Positions 48,434 through 59,392 of a DNA stretch of 64,000 nucleotides are shown here, piece after piece. A program made the translations under genes and the position numbers. Location of the stretch: positions 434,001 through 498,000 of the forward strand of contig NZ_AP024850.1 of the NCBI RefSeq assembly GCF_024346675.1, written 5' to 3'. The notes under the pieces were generated by a model, which worked only from the letters and a program-made list of their open reading frames with translations, was not told the DNA's origin and did not search any database. The stretch is from Photobacterium sanguinicancri. Its GTDB lineage: Bacteria; Pseudomonadota; Gammaproteobacteria; Enterobacterales; Vibrionaceae. Numbering within the stretch: the stretch's first letter is position 1; each line of letters starts with the position of its first letter.

Positions 48434-49540
48434 ATGATTTTACAAGACATTCTTAATCAGATGGTGGCGAGTAAAGCCTCGGATCTTTACATCACGGTTG
48501 ATTCACCGTGTTTGTTAAAGATTGATGGTCAGTTGCAAGCTGTGGGTGAAAGGCTGGATCGTGCGGGTGTTGATGCTTTTTTTGCTGAAGCGCTGGATCC
48601 TAAATTAACCCACGAATTTGAGACCACCCGTGAAGCCAATTTTGCGTTAGTGCGTGATGAACTTCGGTTTCGTGTTAGTGCTTTTTGGCAGCGTGAGTTG
48701 CCGGGCATGGTGGTGCGACGTATTGAAACCCAGATCCCTAAATTGGATGAGTTATCACTGCCGATTGATATGGAGCGGATGGCACTGGCAAAACGTGGTT
48801 TGGTCCTTGTTGTTGGTGCAACGGGATCGGGTAAATCGACGTCGATGGCGGCTTTGACTGGATTTCGCAATCGACAGCGTAGTGGTCATATCTTAACGGT
48901 AGAAGATCCGATTGAGTTTGTTCACCAACACGACAAGTGCATAGTGACCCAACGTGAAGTCGGACTGGATACCGAAAGCTACGAAGTTGCATTGAAAAAC
49001 TCACTGCGCCAAGCGCCCGATATGATTTTGATTGGTGAAATTCGTACGCCTGAAACTATGGAATACGCGATGAACTTTGCCGAAACGGGCCACTTATGTA
49101 TGGCAACCCTACACGCCAATAATGCCAACCAAGCGCTTGAGCGTATTTTGCATTTGGTGCCGAAAGAGCGCCGTGATCAGTTTTTGTTTGATCTGTCACT
49201 GAACCTTAAATGTGTATTGGCACAGCAGTTGATCCCCGATGCGCATGGGGTAGGTCGACACGCGGCCTTTGAGTTGTTGATCAATACACCGCGAGTTGCC
49301 GATCTGATCCGACGCGGAGAATTACACGAGATCAAAGACACGATGGCGAAAGGGACTGACTCGGGAATGATGACGTTTGATCAGTCACTGTTCGAGTTGT
49401 TTAATGGTGGAAAGATCACCGAGCAAGATGCTCTACACCATGCGGATTCTGCCAATGATTTACGCTTAATGATCAAAAAAGGCGATAAGTTTCAGCAAGG
49501 CAATAGCAGCTTAGAAGGGGTGACCGTTAGCTTTGATTAA
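48434..49540 (+). CDS. pilU: Type IV pilus retraction ATPase PilU
   Basis: 368 aa from ATG 48434, six bases after AGGAG; a GTG one codon earlier is possible. PilT-like layout: ASDLYITVDSPCLLKIDGQ, Walker A GATGSGKSTS, MILIGEIRTPETM, TGHLCMATLHANN. The AIRNLIRE motif of PilT is replaced by RVADLIRRGE, as expected for PilU. PilU boosts retraction force but depends on PilT. Confidence 0.95.
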   Translation: MILQDILNQMVASKASDLYITVDSPCLLKIDGQLQAVGERLDRAGVDAFFAEALDPKLTHEFETTREANFALVRDELRFRVSAFWQRELPGMVVRRIETQIPKLDELSLPIDMERMALAKRGLVLVVGATGSGKSTSMAALTGFRNRQRSGHILTVEDPIEFVHQHDKCIVTQREVGLDTESYEVALKNSLRQAPDMILIGEIRTPETMEYAMNFAETGHLCMATLHANNANQALERILHLVPKERRDQFLFDLSLNLKCVLAQQLIPDAHGVGRHAAFELLINTPRVADLIRRGELHEIKDTMAKGTDSGMMTFDQSLFELFNGGKITEQDALHHADSANDLRLMIKKGDKFQQGNSSLEGVTVSFD

Positions 49541-49625
49541 GATGGCCTCACCATTAGTAATATGATGATCGAATAGCTTTAGGGTTATCATGATCTAAAA
49601 GTGACTAAAACCAAACGATAGTATT

Positions 49626-49652
49626 AAGCCTCTATTTTATAGAGGCTTTTTT
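49626..49652 (+). terminator. Terminator after pilU
   Basis: AAGCCTCTAT, TTT, ATAGAGGCTT then TTTT, 86 bp after the stop. Confidence 0.82.
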
Positions 49653-49858
49653 ATATTCGCGGATCACAGTGATCAGCGATATGAGCTTTTGAGTATATGT
49701 AGTCTAAAAGCTGTACAAGCTGATCAACCCTTACGCGTAGCGGATCGAGCAGGATCGATAAAGGAAGAAAGATAAGCTGTGCAGTGATTGGCTGGATAAA
49801 AGACAAAAAGCTGATCTTTTATTGTTATTGTTCCAACGTCAGGTTTCTAGCGTGCAAC

Positions 49859-49893
49859 AAAAACGGCGCGACAGATAACTGTTCGCGCCGTTT
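49859..49893 (-). terminator. Terminator after ruvX
   Basis: AAAACGGCGCGA, CAGATAACTGT loop, TCGCGCCGTTTT, 12-bp stem with A/T runs on both sides. Confidence 0.83.
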
Positions 49894-49913
49894 TAAGTCT
49901 TTACTGGGTGCTC

Positions 49914-50345
49914 TTATTCGCCGTATTGGCGCTCGAACCAACTTTCCAAAATCACTACGGCTGATTGGGAATCAACATTGCCTTTACTGAGTGAGCGGTA
50001 GCCACCTTGATTGAATAAATCGGACTTAGCTTCCACTGTCGTGAGGCGTTCGTCGTGTAGTTCAACCTGGTAGCCAAAACGGCCATGGAGGCGGTTCGCG
50101 AATTTTTTTGCGCGAGGTGTAATCGCTGGCAGTTCATTACCTTCTAAATCAAGCGGTAGACCTACCACGATTAAGTCAGGTTGCCATTCTTTTAGTAGTT
50201 TTTCGATGTCATCCCAATTAGGCACACCATCACGTGCCTTAAATGCACTTAATGGACTAGCTGTACCGGTTAGCTCTTGGCCAATGGCAGTACCTATGCT
50301 GGTGGTTCCATAGTCAAACGCTAATACACTTCGTGAATTGCTCAT
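49914..50345 (-). CDS. ruvX: Holliday junction resolvase-like / 16S rRNA maturation nuclease YqgF
   Basis: 143 aa. RNase H-like fold: [14 protein letters not shown] with the first catalytic Asp, [14 protein letters not shown], and [11 protein letters not shown] followed by an Asp/Ser-rich end ([13 protein letters not shown]). YqgF is implicated in 16S rRNA 5'-end processing. Its start overlaps the yqgE stop by four bases, so the pair is translationally coupled. Confidence 0.94.
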   Translation of the reverse strand: MSNSRSVLAFDYGTTSIGTAIGQELTGTASPLSAFKARDGVPNWDDIEKLLKEWQPDLIVVGLPLDLEGNELPAITPRAKKFANRLHGRFGYQVELHDERLTTVEAKSDLFNQGGYRSLSKGNVDSQSAVVILESWFERQYGE

Positions 50346-50905
50346 GCATGTCCTTTATCAATAGAAAGATTTGCGGCATTGATACCCAGTTTCGCCACGG
50401 CTTTGTGCCAGCGTTCGTTGATCGGAGTATCGAATAGTATAGCGGGATCCGCTTCAATGGTTAGCCAATGGTTATCCACTAACTCTTGTTCAAGTTGTCC
50501 GGCATCCCAGCCTGCATAGCCTAAAGCGACGAGGAATTTTTCAGGTGAGTCATCGGATCCTAAAATTGCCAAGATATCTTTAGAGGTGGTGACACTTAGC
50601 GTTGGTGTAACCTGAATGCTCGAACTAAACACACCACTATGGTTATGCAGAACAAATCCTCGATCACTTGATACTGGACCGCCATTCAAAACGGGCTGAT
50701 CTAAATGCTGTGCCTGAGTCACAGGTAAACTGCGCTCAAGGTCGAGTTGTTCCAGCATGTTATTTAATGAAATGTCGATAGGTACGTTAACTACAACGCC
50801 CATCGCCCCCTCATCATTATGCTCACACACATAAACCACACTACGCTTGAAGCTGGAATCTTGTAAGGACGGCATCGCAATCAAAAAATGATTTGTCAGA
50901 TCCAT
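50342..50905 (-). CDS. yqgE: YqgE/AlgH family protein (UPF0301)
   Basis: 187 aa. It begins [16 protein letters not shown], like E. coli YqgE; an extra ATG one codon upstream is ignored. [30 protein letters not shown] and [16 protein letters not shown] are family motifs. Its function is not established. It precedes ruvX as usual. The 160-bp gap to gshB carries the gshB terminator. Confidence 0.94.
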   Translation of the reverse strand: MDLTNHFLIAMPSLQDSSFKRSVVYVCEHNDEGAMGVVVNVPIDISLNNMLEQLDLERSLPVTQAQHLDQPVLNGGPVSSDRGFVLHNHSGVFSSSIQVTPTLSVTTSKDILAILGSDDSPEKFLVALGYAGWDAGQLEQELVDNHWLTIEADPAILFDTPINERWHKAVAKLGINAANLSIDKGHA

Positions 50906-51014
50906 CATTGGTTGTACCTCATTGCGTATCTAAAGAGAGGGGGGTTAGTGATAAGTATGCCGAGGAATGGCGAAACTGTCGATATATCATCAAGATTAAA
51001 CGTAAAACTGGGCA

Positions 51015-51049
51015 TAAAAAAACGCCCACCAGCTAAGCTGATAGGCGTA
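51015..51049 (-). terminator. Terminator after gshB
   Basis: On the minus strand: ACGCC, one mismatch, ATCAGC, TTA loop, GCTGGT, GGCGT, then seven T. Confidence 0.8.
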
Positions 51050-51071
51050 TTAAATTTAGAGAAGCAGACAA

Positions 51072-52025
51072 TTATGCGTGAGCGTTTACACGGCGCTCAA
51101 TAGCATCCATCAACTTACCTGTGATTGAAATATCGAAAGCCGCTTCGATTTCACGGATACAGGTTGGGCTAGTAACGTTGATTTCTGTTAGCTTGTCGCC
51201 AATGACATCAAGGCCAACAAAAATCAGACCTTTTTCTTTTAGTACTGGGGCGACAGTTTCTGCGATTTTACGGTCTGTTTCACTGATAGGACGTGCTTCG
51301 CCACGGCCACCAGCTGCCAAGTTGCCGCGAGTTTCCCCTTTGGCTGGAATACGCGCTAGGCAATATGGCATTGGTTCACCATCCACTACTAAGATACGCT
51401 TATCACCGTTGCTGATATCAGGTACAAACGTTTGTGCCATACAGTAGTTTTCACCCATCGCCGTTAACGTTTCGATGATCACTGAAACGTTTGGATCGCC
51501 TTTCATTACACGGAAGATAGACGAGCCACCCATGCCATCAAGAGGTTTTAGGATCACATCACCATGTTCTTGGTGGAAAGCTTTCAGCTTATCTGCACGG
51601 CGTGTTACTAAGGTCGTTGGCGTCAGTTCAGGGAACCAAGCGGTGAACAGTTTTTCGTTACAGTCACGTAGGCTTTGTGGTTTGTTGACGATCAGTGCAC
51701 CTTCGTTTTCTGCGCGTTCAAGAATATAAGTCGCGTAGATGTACTCAGTGTCAAACGGCGGATCTTTACGCATTAATACAGCATCAAGATCAGACAGGGC
51801 GATTTCTTGCTCGCTTTGGAATTCAAACCAGCCGTTTGGATCTTCTTGTAGCGTTACAACGCGAGTGCGGGCAACCGCTTTACCTTGTTCTAGCGATAGG
51901 TCATTCATTTCCATGTAATGAATTTCCCACCCACGGCGCTGAGCTTCCATCATCATGGCAAAGCTGGAGTCTTTTTTAATGTTGATAGACTCGATAGGGT
52001 CCATCACGATACCCAGTTTGATCAT
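51072..52025 (-). CDS. gshB: Glutathione synthetase
   Basis: 317 aa. ATP-grasp ligase joining gamma-glutamylcysteine and glycine. Landmarks: MDPIESINIKKDSSFAMM, RKDPPFDTEYIYATY, ILKPLDGMGGSSIFRV (grasp loop), GDKRILVVDGEP and INVTSPTCIREIE. It is 16 bp after rsmE, in the usual endA-rsmE-gshB order. Confidence 0.96.
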   Translation of the reverse strand: MIKLGIVMDPIESINIKKDSSFAMMMEAQRRGWEIHYMEMNDLSLEQGKAVARTRVVTLQEDPNGWFEFQSEQEIALSDLDAVLMRKDPPFDTEYIYATYILERAENEGALIVNKPQSLRDCNEKLFTAWFPELTPTTLVTRRADKLKAFHQEHGDVILKPLDGMGGSSIFRVMKGDPNVSVIIETLTAMGENYCMAQTFVPDISNGDKRILVVDGEPMPYCLARIPAKGETRGNLAAGGRGEARPISETDRKIAETVAPVLKEKGLIFVGLDVIGDKLTEINVTSPTCIREIEAAFDISITGKLMDAIERRVNAHA

Positions 52026-52041
52026 TGCTGTTATCCTCTTG

Positions 52042-52773
52042 TTAGCCCAGATCGCCGAAGCGAACTTGTAATGCAGTAATAGCTGTCATTGCTGTTGTCT
52101 CGGTACGTAGTACGCGAGGACCTAACAATACTTCATCAAAAGTATATTGTTCGGTCATTGATATTTCATCGGCAGATAAGCCGCCTTCAGGGCCAATCAG
52201 TAATTTCACTTTGGTCACTGGCTCTGGCAGGGTATTAATCGAATAAGTTGCACGTGGGTGCAGATTCAGTTTTAAGCCGTCGTACGCTTCGGCACACCAG
52301 TCTTCTAATTTCATCACTGGGCGAATTTCTGGTATGACATTACGGCCGCATTGTTCGCAGGCTGCAATCACAATCTTTTGCCATTGATCGAGCTTTTTCT
52401 CAAAACGTTCAGCATTAAGTTTAACGCCACAACGCTCTGAAATCAGTGGGGTAATGGTTCTAACACCTAGCTCTACTGATTTTTGAATGGTGAATTCCAT
52501 TTTTTCACCACGAGAGATCACTTGTCCAAGATGAATATCTAGCGGCGATTCGACGCTGTTTTCATTACGAGCTTGGATTTCAACCTCAACATTCTTTTTG
52601 GTTGCGGCAGTGATCACGGCTGGGAACTCGGCATCGCTGCCGTCAAACATCAGCACTTCTTGACCTGGCTGCATACGCATTACGCGGCCGACATGGTTGG
52701 CTGCATCATCACAAAGCATCACTTTTCCTTGGGATGGTAGTGACTCTGGGTGGTAAATACGTGGAATTCTCAT
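52042..52773 (-). CDS. rsmE: 16S rRNA (uracil-1498-N3)-methyltransferase
   Basis: 243 aa. An N-terminal PUA-like domain with RIPRIYHPE and [14 protein letters not shown]. The C-terminal SPOUT knot has [14 protein letters not shown] and [18 protein letters not shown], the SAM-binding trefoil. It methylates U1498 in the decoding centre. It is followed closely by gshB. Confidence 0.96.
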   Translation of the reverse strand: MRIPRIYHPESLPSQGKVMLCDDAANHVGRVMRMQPGQEVLMFDGSDAEFPAVITAATKKNVEVEIQARNENSVESPLDIHLGQVISRGEKMEFTIQKSVELGVRTITPLISERCGVKLNAERFEKKLDQWQKIVIAACEQCGRNVIPEIRPVMKLEDWCAEAYDGLKLNLHPRATYSINTLPEPVTKVKLLIGPEGGLSADEISMTEQYTFDEVLLGPRVLRTETTAMTAITALQVRFGDLG

Positions 52774-52850
52774 GGTTAGGTCGATAACTCAATAGTAAAT
52801 AAATTGGCAAGCAGAATACTAACATGGATACGCGCGAGGTGAATTACAAG

Positions 52851-52877
52851 AGGGCGATTGTGTTTATCGCCCTTTTA
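52851..52877. terminator. Hairpin between endA and rsmE
   Basis: AGGGCGAT, seven-base loop, ATCGCCCT, with the clearer T run on the plus side. It is the only terminator candidate after endA, but polarity is poor. Confidence 0.4.
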
Positions 52878-52919
52878 TTCAGGATTATGCCCCGAGGTAT
52901 CCAGTTTGCTGTGGGAAGG

Positions 52920-53633
52920 TTATAGCTTAGCTTGGTTACAGGCTTCTAAAACAAACGGGTTGTTAGTGCCTTGTGTTTTCTTAATGCGGCGGTCACGTTC
53001 ACACTCCCATTGGTCAACAGGGTATTGGCGGTTCCATGCTTCCATTAGCTGGCGCTGTTGGCGTGATAGGTTTAACTCGCGGTATTCTTGTGCCATGTAG
53101 AGGTAAATACGAGAAATCGCACCGCGAGAAGCTACAGGTGGATCGACGCGTTTATTTTTGAAATCGACCTTCATGTCACACTGGCCATAGAAAGCGCCCT
53201 GATTGCCATTCCACGGTAGGAATTGATAGTTAGAGCGGTCGCCATTCACTTCACCAATCGCTGGCGTTAGGTTGTGTAAATCGGACTCCATGACTTTAAA
53301 ACGTTTGTCTTTACGGCAATTTTTACGGCCGCCGTCTTGCCAGCATTGCAGCTGGTGACCAAATTGCCACGCAGGGACAACGTGTTCCCACTCAATACGG
53401 CTGGCGCGTTTTAGCTGTTTACGCACTTGGTAGCCGCAATTATCAAGATCTGGGATCCCTTTTTTGCCTTTCCATTCAATATCACAGCCGCAATAAAAAC
53501 TAACTGGATGATCTTTATAGATTTTAACCGCTTGTTTTTTTGCATTGGAAAATGAGGTTGGGTGTTTACCTTCAGCATGGCTCGCCGTTGGTAATAACAG
53601 CAGACCGAGAAGGGCGATGTAGGCGCGTTTCAT
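52920..53633 (-). CDS. endA: Periplasmic/extracellular endonuclease I (Dns family)
   Basis: 237 aa with a cleavable signal peptide (about 1-20, SHA). The beta-beta-alpha-metal nuclease core has [15 protein letters not shown] with the general-base His, and [21 protein letters not shown] with the metal-binding Asn. Many cysteines (CGCD, NCGY, QCW, KNC, QCD, WEC) suggest disulfides. The V. cholerae ortholog Dns degrades extracellular DNA, limits natural transformation and is repressed by HapR. A LuxR/HapR-like box lies 22-43 bp before the ATG (findings). Confidence 0.94.
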   Translation of the reverse strand: MKRAYIALLGLLLLPTASHAEGKHPTSFSNAKKQAVKIYKDHPVSFYCGCDIEWKGKKGIPDLDNCGYQVRKQLKRASRIEWEHVVPAWQFGHQLQCWQDGGRKNCRKDKRFKVMESDLHNLTPAIGEVNGDRSNYQFLPWNGNQGAFYGQCDMKVDFKNKRVDPPVASRGAISRIYLYMAQEYRELNLSRQQRQLMEAWNRQYPVDQWECERDRRIKKTQGTNNPFVLEACNQAKL

Positions 53634-53654
53634 GGATTGTATTCGCTCGCAATA

Positions 53655-53676
53655 GGTTTGATAGGTTTATCAATAT
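53655..53676 (-). promoter_or_regulatory. LuxR/HapR-like operator upstream of endA
   Basis: Plus-strand halves GGTTTGATAGG and TTTATCAATAT match 16 of 22 bases of the consensus halves TTATTGATAAA and TTTATCAATAA, including ten consecutive bases in the right half. Confidence 0.6.
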
Positions 53677-53781
53677 TTTACTATTTTAGAACCATATCAC
53701 GCCATGATGTACCAATAACTTACGCGATTACATAATGCTGAGAGCGGGGAGTATGAGCTATTTGGAGTGACGCCGCCGATA

Positions 53782-54264
53782 TTAAGCGCACAGCGTGAGT
53801 GGTTGGCGGCACTGTCGGCAGTGGTAACTGGCTTGCCCGCGTGCCACTTTATTGTGACGGCGTACAGTGAGTTGATGCTGGCTACATTGGCATTGATAGG
53901 GGAACGTTTTGCCTTGAACTGAGCTGACATCAAAACTGTGAGTGGTGCGTGCCGGGATACCAAAGACTTGGGTCATGATGGTTTGCCACTCTTTGCCATG
54001 CGGGCGAACGCGACCAAAAAGCTTAAATGTGATCAAGTGCGCCACTTCGTGTGGAACCACTTCATTCAGAAATGCTTGTGGATTTTCTTCGAGTAATACG
54101 GGGTTAAAACGAACTTCCCAGCCTTGTAAGCGTGCGCTACCTGCGATTCTTCCTCGTTGGGTAAAGTTGATGGTTGGAATGACAAAGCGTTTTTGCAGGC
54201 GTTGGTTTGCATGCAAAATACAGTGTTCAACTTTAGCGATAACTTGAGATTGAAGTGAGGACAT
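53782..54264 (-). CDS. sprT: SprT family zinc metallopeptidase-like protein
   Basis: 160 aa. An N-terminal metallopeptidase fold with HEVAH (zinc-binding HExxH) and HGKEWQ, and a C-terminal zinc ribbon with CQC and CRQC pairs, match SprT/Spartan-like proteins. It neighbours endA and metK as in E. coli. The bacterial role is not established; eukaryotic relatives degrade DNA-protein crosslinks. Confidence 0.93.
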   Translation of the reverse strand: MSSLQSQVIAKVEHCILHANQRLQKRFVIPTINFTQRGRIAGSARLQGWEVRFNPVLLEENPQAFLNEVVPHEVAHLITFKLFGRVRPHGKEWQTIMTQVFGIPARTTHSFDVSSVQGKTFPYQCQCSQHQLTVRRHNKVARGQASYHCRQCRQPLTLCA

Positions 54265-54384
54265 GGGTAACTTGAATGGCTGGTGGAGTGGGCAGTATAA
54301 ATAGTTTCAGTAATCGCGACAATAATCGCCATTTTATCTCACGCTTTTTTGGTAAGAGTGAAGAGGGGATTTTAAGCTGGCAAT

Positions 54385-54412
54385 AAAAAAGGAAGCCGAG
54401 GCTTCCTTTTTT
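54385..54412 (-). terminator. Terminator after metK
   Basis: AAAAAAGGAAGC, CGAG loop, GCTTCCTTTTTT. Confidence 0.88.
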
Positions 54413-54448
54413 CTATCAAAATGCAGTTGGCTGAGTGCCAAAGCGAGC

Positions 54449-55603
54449 TTATTTGATATTGGCGAAATCGCGTAGGATTGCAGCTTTGTCAGTTGCTTCC
54501 CATGGGAATTCCTCACGACCAAAGTGGCCGTATGCCGCCGTCTTTTGGTAGATAGGCTGAAGTAGGTTCAGCATTTCTTGTAGACCGTATGGGCGTAGGT
54601 CGAAGTTCTGACGAACCGCTTCAATGATGATGTCGTGAGATACTTTTTCAGTACCAAACGTTTCCACCATGATAGATGTTGGATCTGCAACACCGATAGC
54701 GTAAGAAAGTTGGATTTCACAACGATCAGCTAGACCTGCAGCAACAATGTTTTTCGCAACGTAACGTGCTGCGTAAGCTGCTGAACGGTCAACTTTTGAT
54801 GGATCTTTACCAGAGAATGCACCACCACCGTGACGTGCAGCACCACCGTAGGTATCAACGATAATCTTACGACCCGTTAGACCACAGTCACCCATTGGAC
54901 CACCGATAACAAAACGGCCGGTTGGGTTGATGAAGAAGTTAGTGTCTTTGCTGATCCATTCTGCAGGCAGTACTGGCTTGATGATTTCTTCCATTACGGC
55001 TTCACGTAGTTCAGGTGTGGTTACTGAATCACAGTGTTGCGTTGAAAGAACAACGGCATCGATACCAACAATTTTACCTTGGTCGTATTGGAAGGTAACT
55101 TGTGATTTCGCATCTGGACGAAGGAAATCTAGTTTACCACTTTTACGTACTTCAGCTTGTTTCTTAACAAGTAAGTGAGAGTAAGTAATTGGCGCAGGCA
55201 TTAGGATGTCAGTTTCGTTAGTTGCGTAACCGAACATAATACCTTGGTCACCAGCACCCTGTTCTCTAGGGTCTTCTTTATCAACACCTTGGTTGATGTC
55301 TGGTGATTGCTTACCGATGGTGTTCAGAACAGCACAAGAATTAGCATCGAAGCCCATGTCTGAATGAACGTAACCAATTTCACGAACAGTTTCACGTGTG
55401 ATTTCTTCGATATCAACCCAAGCTGAAGTCGTGATTTCACCGCCAACCATTACCATGCCGGTTTTTACGTAAGTCTCACAAGCAACACGTGCTTTTGGGT
55501 CTTGCTCTAGGATTGCATCCAATACTGCATCAGAAATTTGGTCTGCAATTTTATCTGGATGACCTTCAGATACGGACTCAGAAGTAAACAGGTGTTTTGC
55601 CAT
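54449..55603 (-). CDS. metK: S-adenosylmethionine synthetase
   Basis: 384 aa from ATG 55603, starting [21 protein letters not shown]. It makes SAM from methionine and ATP. Conserved: [12 protein letters not shown] and [16 protein letters not shown]; metal and ATP residues are all present. The open frame has four more upstream codons, but GAGAG precedes this ATG. A MetJ-like operator overlaps the likely promoter about 110 bp upstream. Confidence 0.96.
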   Translation of the reverse strand: MAKHLFTSESVSEGHPDKIADQISDAVLDAILEQDPKARVACETYVKTGMVMVGGEITTSAWVDIEEITRETVREIGYVHSDMGFDANSCAVLNTIGKQSPDINQGVDKEDPREQGAGDQGIMFGYATNETDILMPAPITYSHLLVKKQAEVRKSGKLDFLRPDAKSQVTFQYDQGKIVGIDAVVLSTQHCDSVTTPELREAVMEEIIKPVLPAEWISKDTNFFINPTGRFVIGGPMGDCGLTGRKIIVDTYGGAARHGGGAFSGKDPSKVDRSAAYAARYVAKNIVAAGLADRCEIQLSYAIGVADPTSIMVETFGTEKVSHDIIIEAVRQNFDLRPYGLQEMLNLLQPIYQKTAAYGHFGREEFPWEATDKAAILRDFANIK

Positions 55604-55710
55604 GAGAACTCTCACTTTTAAGTATTCATTGAATTAATATAAGTAGCACTTTTATGCGGGCTAGGTGCCGTTCTATTCACACGTATGTACGTTCGTATGT
55701 ATAGAGCTAC

Positions 55711-55754
55711 TTCCGTCTAGACGGCTATAATACGCAAGTGAGAGTGAAAATCAA
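55711..55754 (-). promoter_or_regulatory. metK promoter with MetJ-like operator
   Basis: On the minus strand: TTGATT, 16 bp, TATTAT. The palindrome AGCCGTCTAGACGGAA follows, which resembles two abutting met boxes (consensus AGACGTCT). The second box AGACGGCT (plus strand) matches 7 of 8. Repression by MetJ-SAM would fit the gene. Confidence 0.65.
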
Positions 55755-56015
55755 CAGTACTTATTTTGTGGTTTATAAATATTGATGACGCAAACGTTTA
55801 CTTTAACTGCGCGAAATCTCTGCGTTTTTGTGACATGGAGCCAGCAGCTTATTGAAAACAGACTTATTTTGTTCAGGAAATCGTTTGCAGTAAGGGCAAA
55901 TACTTTGCGACAATACCCGCCCGCCGATTCCTGGTTAATTTGCTGCGCCTGATATAGGTACTTTAAGACAAGCAAATAACCATATTACAACAGTCTACGA
56001 ACCTCTGGAGCAGAC
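55755..56015. other. metK-tkt intergenic region with PurR-like box
   Basis: No gene seen in the 412 bp between metK and tkt. At 55788-55803, ACGCAAACGTTTACTT fits the PurR consensus (ANGCAANCGNTTNCNT) at every fixed position. A weaker relative, AGGAAATCGTTTGCAG, is at 55875-55890. The tkt promoter lies in this stretch, but I cannot fix it. Confidence 0.5.
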
Positions 56016-58028
56016 ATGTCTTCTCGTAACCTTCTTTCAAAGAAAGAGCTGGCTAATGCAATTCGTGCCCTAAGCATGGATGGTGTACAACAAGCAAACT
56101 CAGGCCACCCTGGTGCACCTATGGGTATGGCTGATATCGCTGAAGTACTGTGGCGTGACCACATGAACCACAACCCACAAAACCCTGAGTGGGCTGATCG
56201 CGACCGTTTTATTTTGTCGAACGGCCACGGTTCAATGCTAATTTACTCTCTGCTTCACCTGACAGGTTATGATCTTTCTATCGAAGATCTGAAGAACTTC
56301 CGTCAACTGCACTCTAAAACACCGGGTCACCCTGAATACGGTTACGCACCGGGTGTTGAAACAACAACGGGTCCACTAGGCCAAGGCATCACCAACGGTG
56401 TTGGCATGGCAATGGCTGAGAAAGCACTTGCTGCACAATTCAACCGTGAAGGCCACGACATCGTTGACCACAACACTTACGTGTTCATGGGCGATGGCTG
56501 TCTAATGGAAGGTATCTCTCACGAAGCATGTTCACTTGCAGGCACATTGGGCCTAGGCAAGCTAGTAGCATTCTGGGATGACAACGGCATCTCTATCGAT
56601 GGTGAAGTTGAAGGTTGGTTCTCTGACGATACGCCTAAGCGTTTCGAAGCATACGGCTGGCATGTAATTCCTGCGGTTGATGGTCACGATGCTGACGCAA
56701 TCAATGCAGCGATTGAAGCGGCGAAAGCAGAAACAGGTCGTCCAACGCTTATTTGTACTAAAACGGTTATCGGTTTTGGTTCACCAAACAAAGCAGGCAC
56801 ACACGACTGTCACGGTGCGCCACTAGGTGCTGAAGAAATTACAGCAACCAAAGCACAACTTGGCTGGAACCACGGTCCATTCGAAATCCCTGCAGACATT
56901 ACGGCTGAATGGGATGCGAAAGAAGCTGGTGCAGCGAAAGAAGCAAGCTGGAACGAGAAATTTGCAGCGTATGAAGCTGCTTTCCCTGAACTAGCGGCTG
57001 AATACAAGCGTCGTGTAAACGGTGATTTACCTGCACAGTGGGAAGAAAAAGCATCTGCAATCATTGCTGATCTTCAAGCTAACCCAGCAAACATTGCATC
57101 ACGTAAAGCATCACAAAACGCACTAGAAGCGTTTGGTGCTATGCTGCCAGAATTCATGGGCGGCTCTGCTGACCTTGCGCCTTCTAACCTCACTATGTGG
57201 TCGGGTTCTAAGTCGCTAACAGCAGCTGATTTCTCGGGCAACTACATCCATTACGGTGTACGTGAGTTCGGTATGACAGCTATCATGAACGGTATTGCGC
57301 TACACGGTGGTTTCGTACCATACGGTGCAACTTTCCTAATGTTCATGGAATACGCGCGTAACGCAATGCGTATGGCTGCACTGATGAAAATTCAGAACAT
57401 CCAAGTGTACACGCACGATTCAATCGGCCTAGGCGAAGATGGTCCAACGCACCAGCCTGTTGAGCAAATTGCATCACTGCGCCTAACGCCAAACATGAGC
57501 ACATGGCGTCCATGTGACCAAGTTGAATCTGCTGTTGCTTGGAAACTGGCAATTGAACGTAAAGATGGCCCAACATCGCTAATCTTCTCGCGTCAAAACC
57601 TTGCACAGCAAGATCGTGATGCAGAGCAAGTAGCGAACATCGCGAAGGGTGGTTACATCCTGAAAGATTGTGCTGGTAAGCCTGAACTTATCTTTATCGC
57701 AACGGGTTCTGAAGTTGAACTAGCAGTAGAAGCGGCAGCACAACTAACGGCTGAAGGTCGTCAGGTTCGCGTTGTTTCTATGCCAGCAACGGATACGTTC
57801 GACAAGCAAGACGCAGCGTACCGTGAAGCAGTATTACCAGCAGCTGTTACTGCTCGTGTTGCTGTAGAAGCGGGTATTGCTGACTTCTGGTTCAAATATG
57901 TTGGCCTAAATGGTCGTATCATTGGTATGACAACATTTGGCGAATCTGCACCTGCAGGCGAGCTATTCAAAATGTTTGGTTTCACCACTGAAAACGTAGT
58001 GAACAAAGCAAAAGAACTACTAGCATAA
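56016..58028 (+). CDS. tkt: Transketolase
   Basis: 670 aa (E. coli TktA is 663). TPP-dependent transfer of two-carbon units in the pentose phosphate pathway. Landmarks: [32 protein letters not shown], the TPP motif [13 protein letters not shown] ending in DDNGISIDG, and [23 protein letters not shown] in the second domain. It heads a block with epd, pgk and fbaA, as in vibrios. Confidence 0.97.
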   Translation: MSSRNLLSKKELANAIRALSMDGVQQANSGHPGAPMGMADIAEVLWRDHMNHNPQNPEWADRDRFILSNGHGSMLIYSLLHLTGYDLSIEDLKNFRQLHSKTPGHPEYGYAPGVETTTGPLGQGITNGVGMAMAEKALAAQFNREGHDIVDHNTYVFMGDGCLMEGISHEACSLAGTLGLGKLVAFWDDNGISIDGEVEGWFSDDTPKRFEAYGWHVIPAVDGHDADAINAAIEAAKAETGRPTLICTKTVIGFGSPNKAGTHDCHGAPLGAEEITATKAQLGWNHGPFEIPADITAEWDAKEAGAAKEASWNEKFAAYEAAFPELAAEYKRRVNGDLPAQWEEKASAIIADLQANPANIASRKASQNALEAFGAMLPEFMGGSADLAPSNLTMWSGSKSLTAADFSGNYIHYGVREFGMTAIMNGIALHGGFVPYGATFLMFMEYARNAMRMAALMKIQNIQVYTHDSIGLGEDGPTHQPVEQIASLRLTPNMSTWRPCDQVESAVAWKLAIERKDGPTSLIFSRQNLAQQDRDAEQVANIAKGGYILKDCAGKPELIFIATGSEVELAVEAAAQLTAEGRQVRVVSMPATDTFDKQDAAYREAVLPAAVTARVAVEAGIADFWFKYVGLNGRIIGMTTFGESAPAGELFKMFGFTTENVVNKAKELLA

Positions 58029-58051
58029 TTGCTGGGTTCTTCTGCTAATGA

Positions 58052-58078
58052 AAGGCTTCCTTTGGGAAGCCTTTTTTA
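58052..58078 (+). terminator. Terminator after tkt
   Basis: AAAGGCTTCC, TTTG loop, GGAAGCCTTTTTT. It separates tkt from epd. Confidence 0.88.
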
Positions 58079-58227
58079 TTTGCTCTCTATGAATGGAAAT
58101 GCAAATGAAACAGTATTTATTGGTACTAAGCATATAAAAGCTAAATGGTGAGAAGAATCACATTTATGATGATTCTGAGCAACGCTTGTTATACACTTGC
58201 ACGGCTTAATTCTTATGTAGCACGGAT

Positions 58228-59277
58228 ATGACACTAAAAGTCGCAATTAACGGATTTGGCCGCATCGGTCGCAGTGTGTTACGCGCCCTGTACGAGAGCG
58301 GTAAACACCAGCAAATAGACATCGTGGCAGTAAATGAGTTGGCTGAGCCTGAAGCAATGGCCCACTTGTTACAATACGACACTAGCCATGGTCGTTTCTT
58401 TAAGCCTGTCTCTCATGATCAGGAGCACTTGTTTATTGCCCATGAAAATGGCGAACAAGACTCTATTCGTATCCTTCATCAAACAGATATTAATTTACTG
58501 CCTTGGCGTGACCTCGATGTTGACATTGTGTTTGACTGTACGGGGATTTTTGGTTCGCGTGAAGATGGCTTAGCCCACATTCAAGCGGGCGCTAAGAAAG
58601 TGTTATTTTCTCACCCTGCTGCAACGGATATCGACAATACAATTATTTATGGTGTTAACCATGAAACATTGAAACCAGAAGACCGTATTGTGTCGAATGG
58701 TTCATGTACCACTAACTGTATTGTGCCTGTTATTAAAGTGCTGGACGATGCCTTCGGGATCGAGTCGGGCACTATCACAACGATTCACTCTTCCATGAAT
58801 GACCAACAGGTCATTGATGCGTACCACACTGATTTACGTCGAACTCGCGCTGCGAGCCAATCAATTATTCCTGTTGATACTAAATTACATTTAGGTATCG
58901 GTCGTATATTTCCGAAACTTTCTGACAAGTTTGAGGCGATTTCGGTTCGTGTACCTACAATAAATGTGACGGCGATGGATTTAAGCGTCACAGTTAAAAC
59001 AAATGTGAAAGTTAATGACGTAAATCAATCACTGTTGGACGCGACTCGTTGTACATTAGCAAATATAGTGGATTACACAGAAGCACCGCTGGTCTCAATC
59101 GACTTTAATCACGATCCCCATAGCGCGATAGTCGACGGTACACAAACCCGAGTCAGTAATCAGCATCTTATTAAAATGCTGGTGTGGTGTGATAACGAAT
59201 GGGGATTTGCCAATCGGATGTTAGATACCGCATTGGCGATGCATCAAAGCTACGATGGTCTCCCAACGGGAGAGTAG
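58228..59277 (+). CDS. epd: D-erythrose-4-phosphate dehydrogenase
   Basis: 349 aa. GAPDH-like: Rossmann start [15 protein letters not shown], catalytic Cys in [17 protein letters not shown], and [14 protein letters not shown]. Features such as [18 protein letters not shown] point to Epd rather than GapA. It makes 4-phosphoerythronate for pyridoxal phosphate synthesis. Its place before pgk and fbaA is the conserved arrangement. Confidence 0.95.
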   Translation: MTLKVAINGFGRIGRSVLRALYESGKHQQIDIVAVNELAEPEAMAHLLQYDTSHGRFFKPVSHDQEHLFIAHENGEQDSIRILHQTDINLLPWRDLDVDIVFDCTGIFGSREDGLAHIQAGAKKVLFSHPAATDIDNTIIYGVNHETLKPEDRIVSNGSCTTNCIVPVIKVLDDAFGIESGTITTIHSSMNDQQVIDAYHTDLRRTRAASQSIIPVDTKLHLGIGRIFPKLSDKFEAISVRVPTINVTAMDLSVTVKTNVKVNDVNQSLLDATRCTLANIVDYTEAPLVSIDFNHDPHSAIVDGTQTRVSNQHLIKMLVWCDNEWGFANRMLDTALAMHQSYDGLPTGE

Positions 59278-59392
59278 CCTTTTAGCCTGTACTAACGGCT
59301 GAAAGTAGATAGACAGATAAAGTAAAGAATTCGTGAGTTTGGCACAGTGCCGAGCTTGAAAGATTTTAGCTAACTTTGAAAAGGGACAAAGA

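Larger units (their letters stand above)
49541..49913. other. Non-coding gap between pilU and ruvX
   Basis: No gene seen. It holds the two terminators listed below and eight GATC sites (49567-49816). An internal segment, 49655-49857, is otherwise unexplained and could encode a small RNA, but I see no promoter I trust. Confidence 0.5.

Noticed and set aside
49567..49816. Eight GATC sites in 250 bp, possible Dam/SeqA-controlled region
   Set aside because: The preceding end of pilU has a comparable GATC density, so the local background is high; no promoter or phase-switch arrangement seen.
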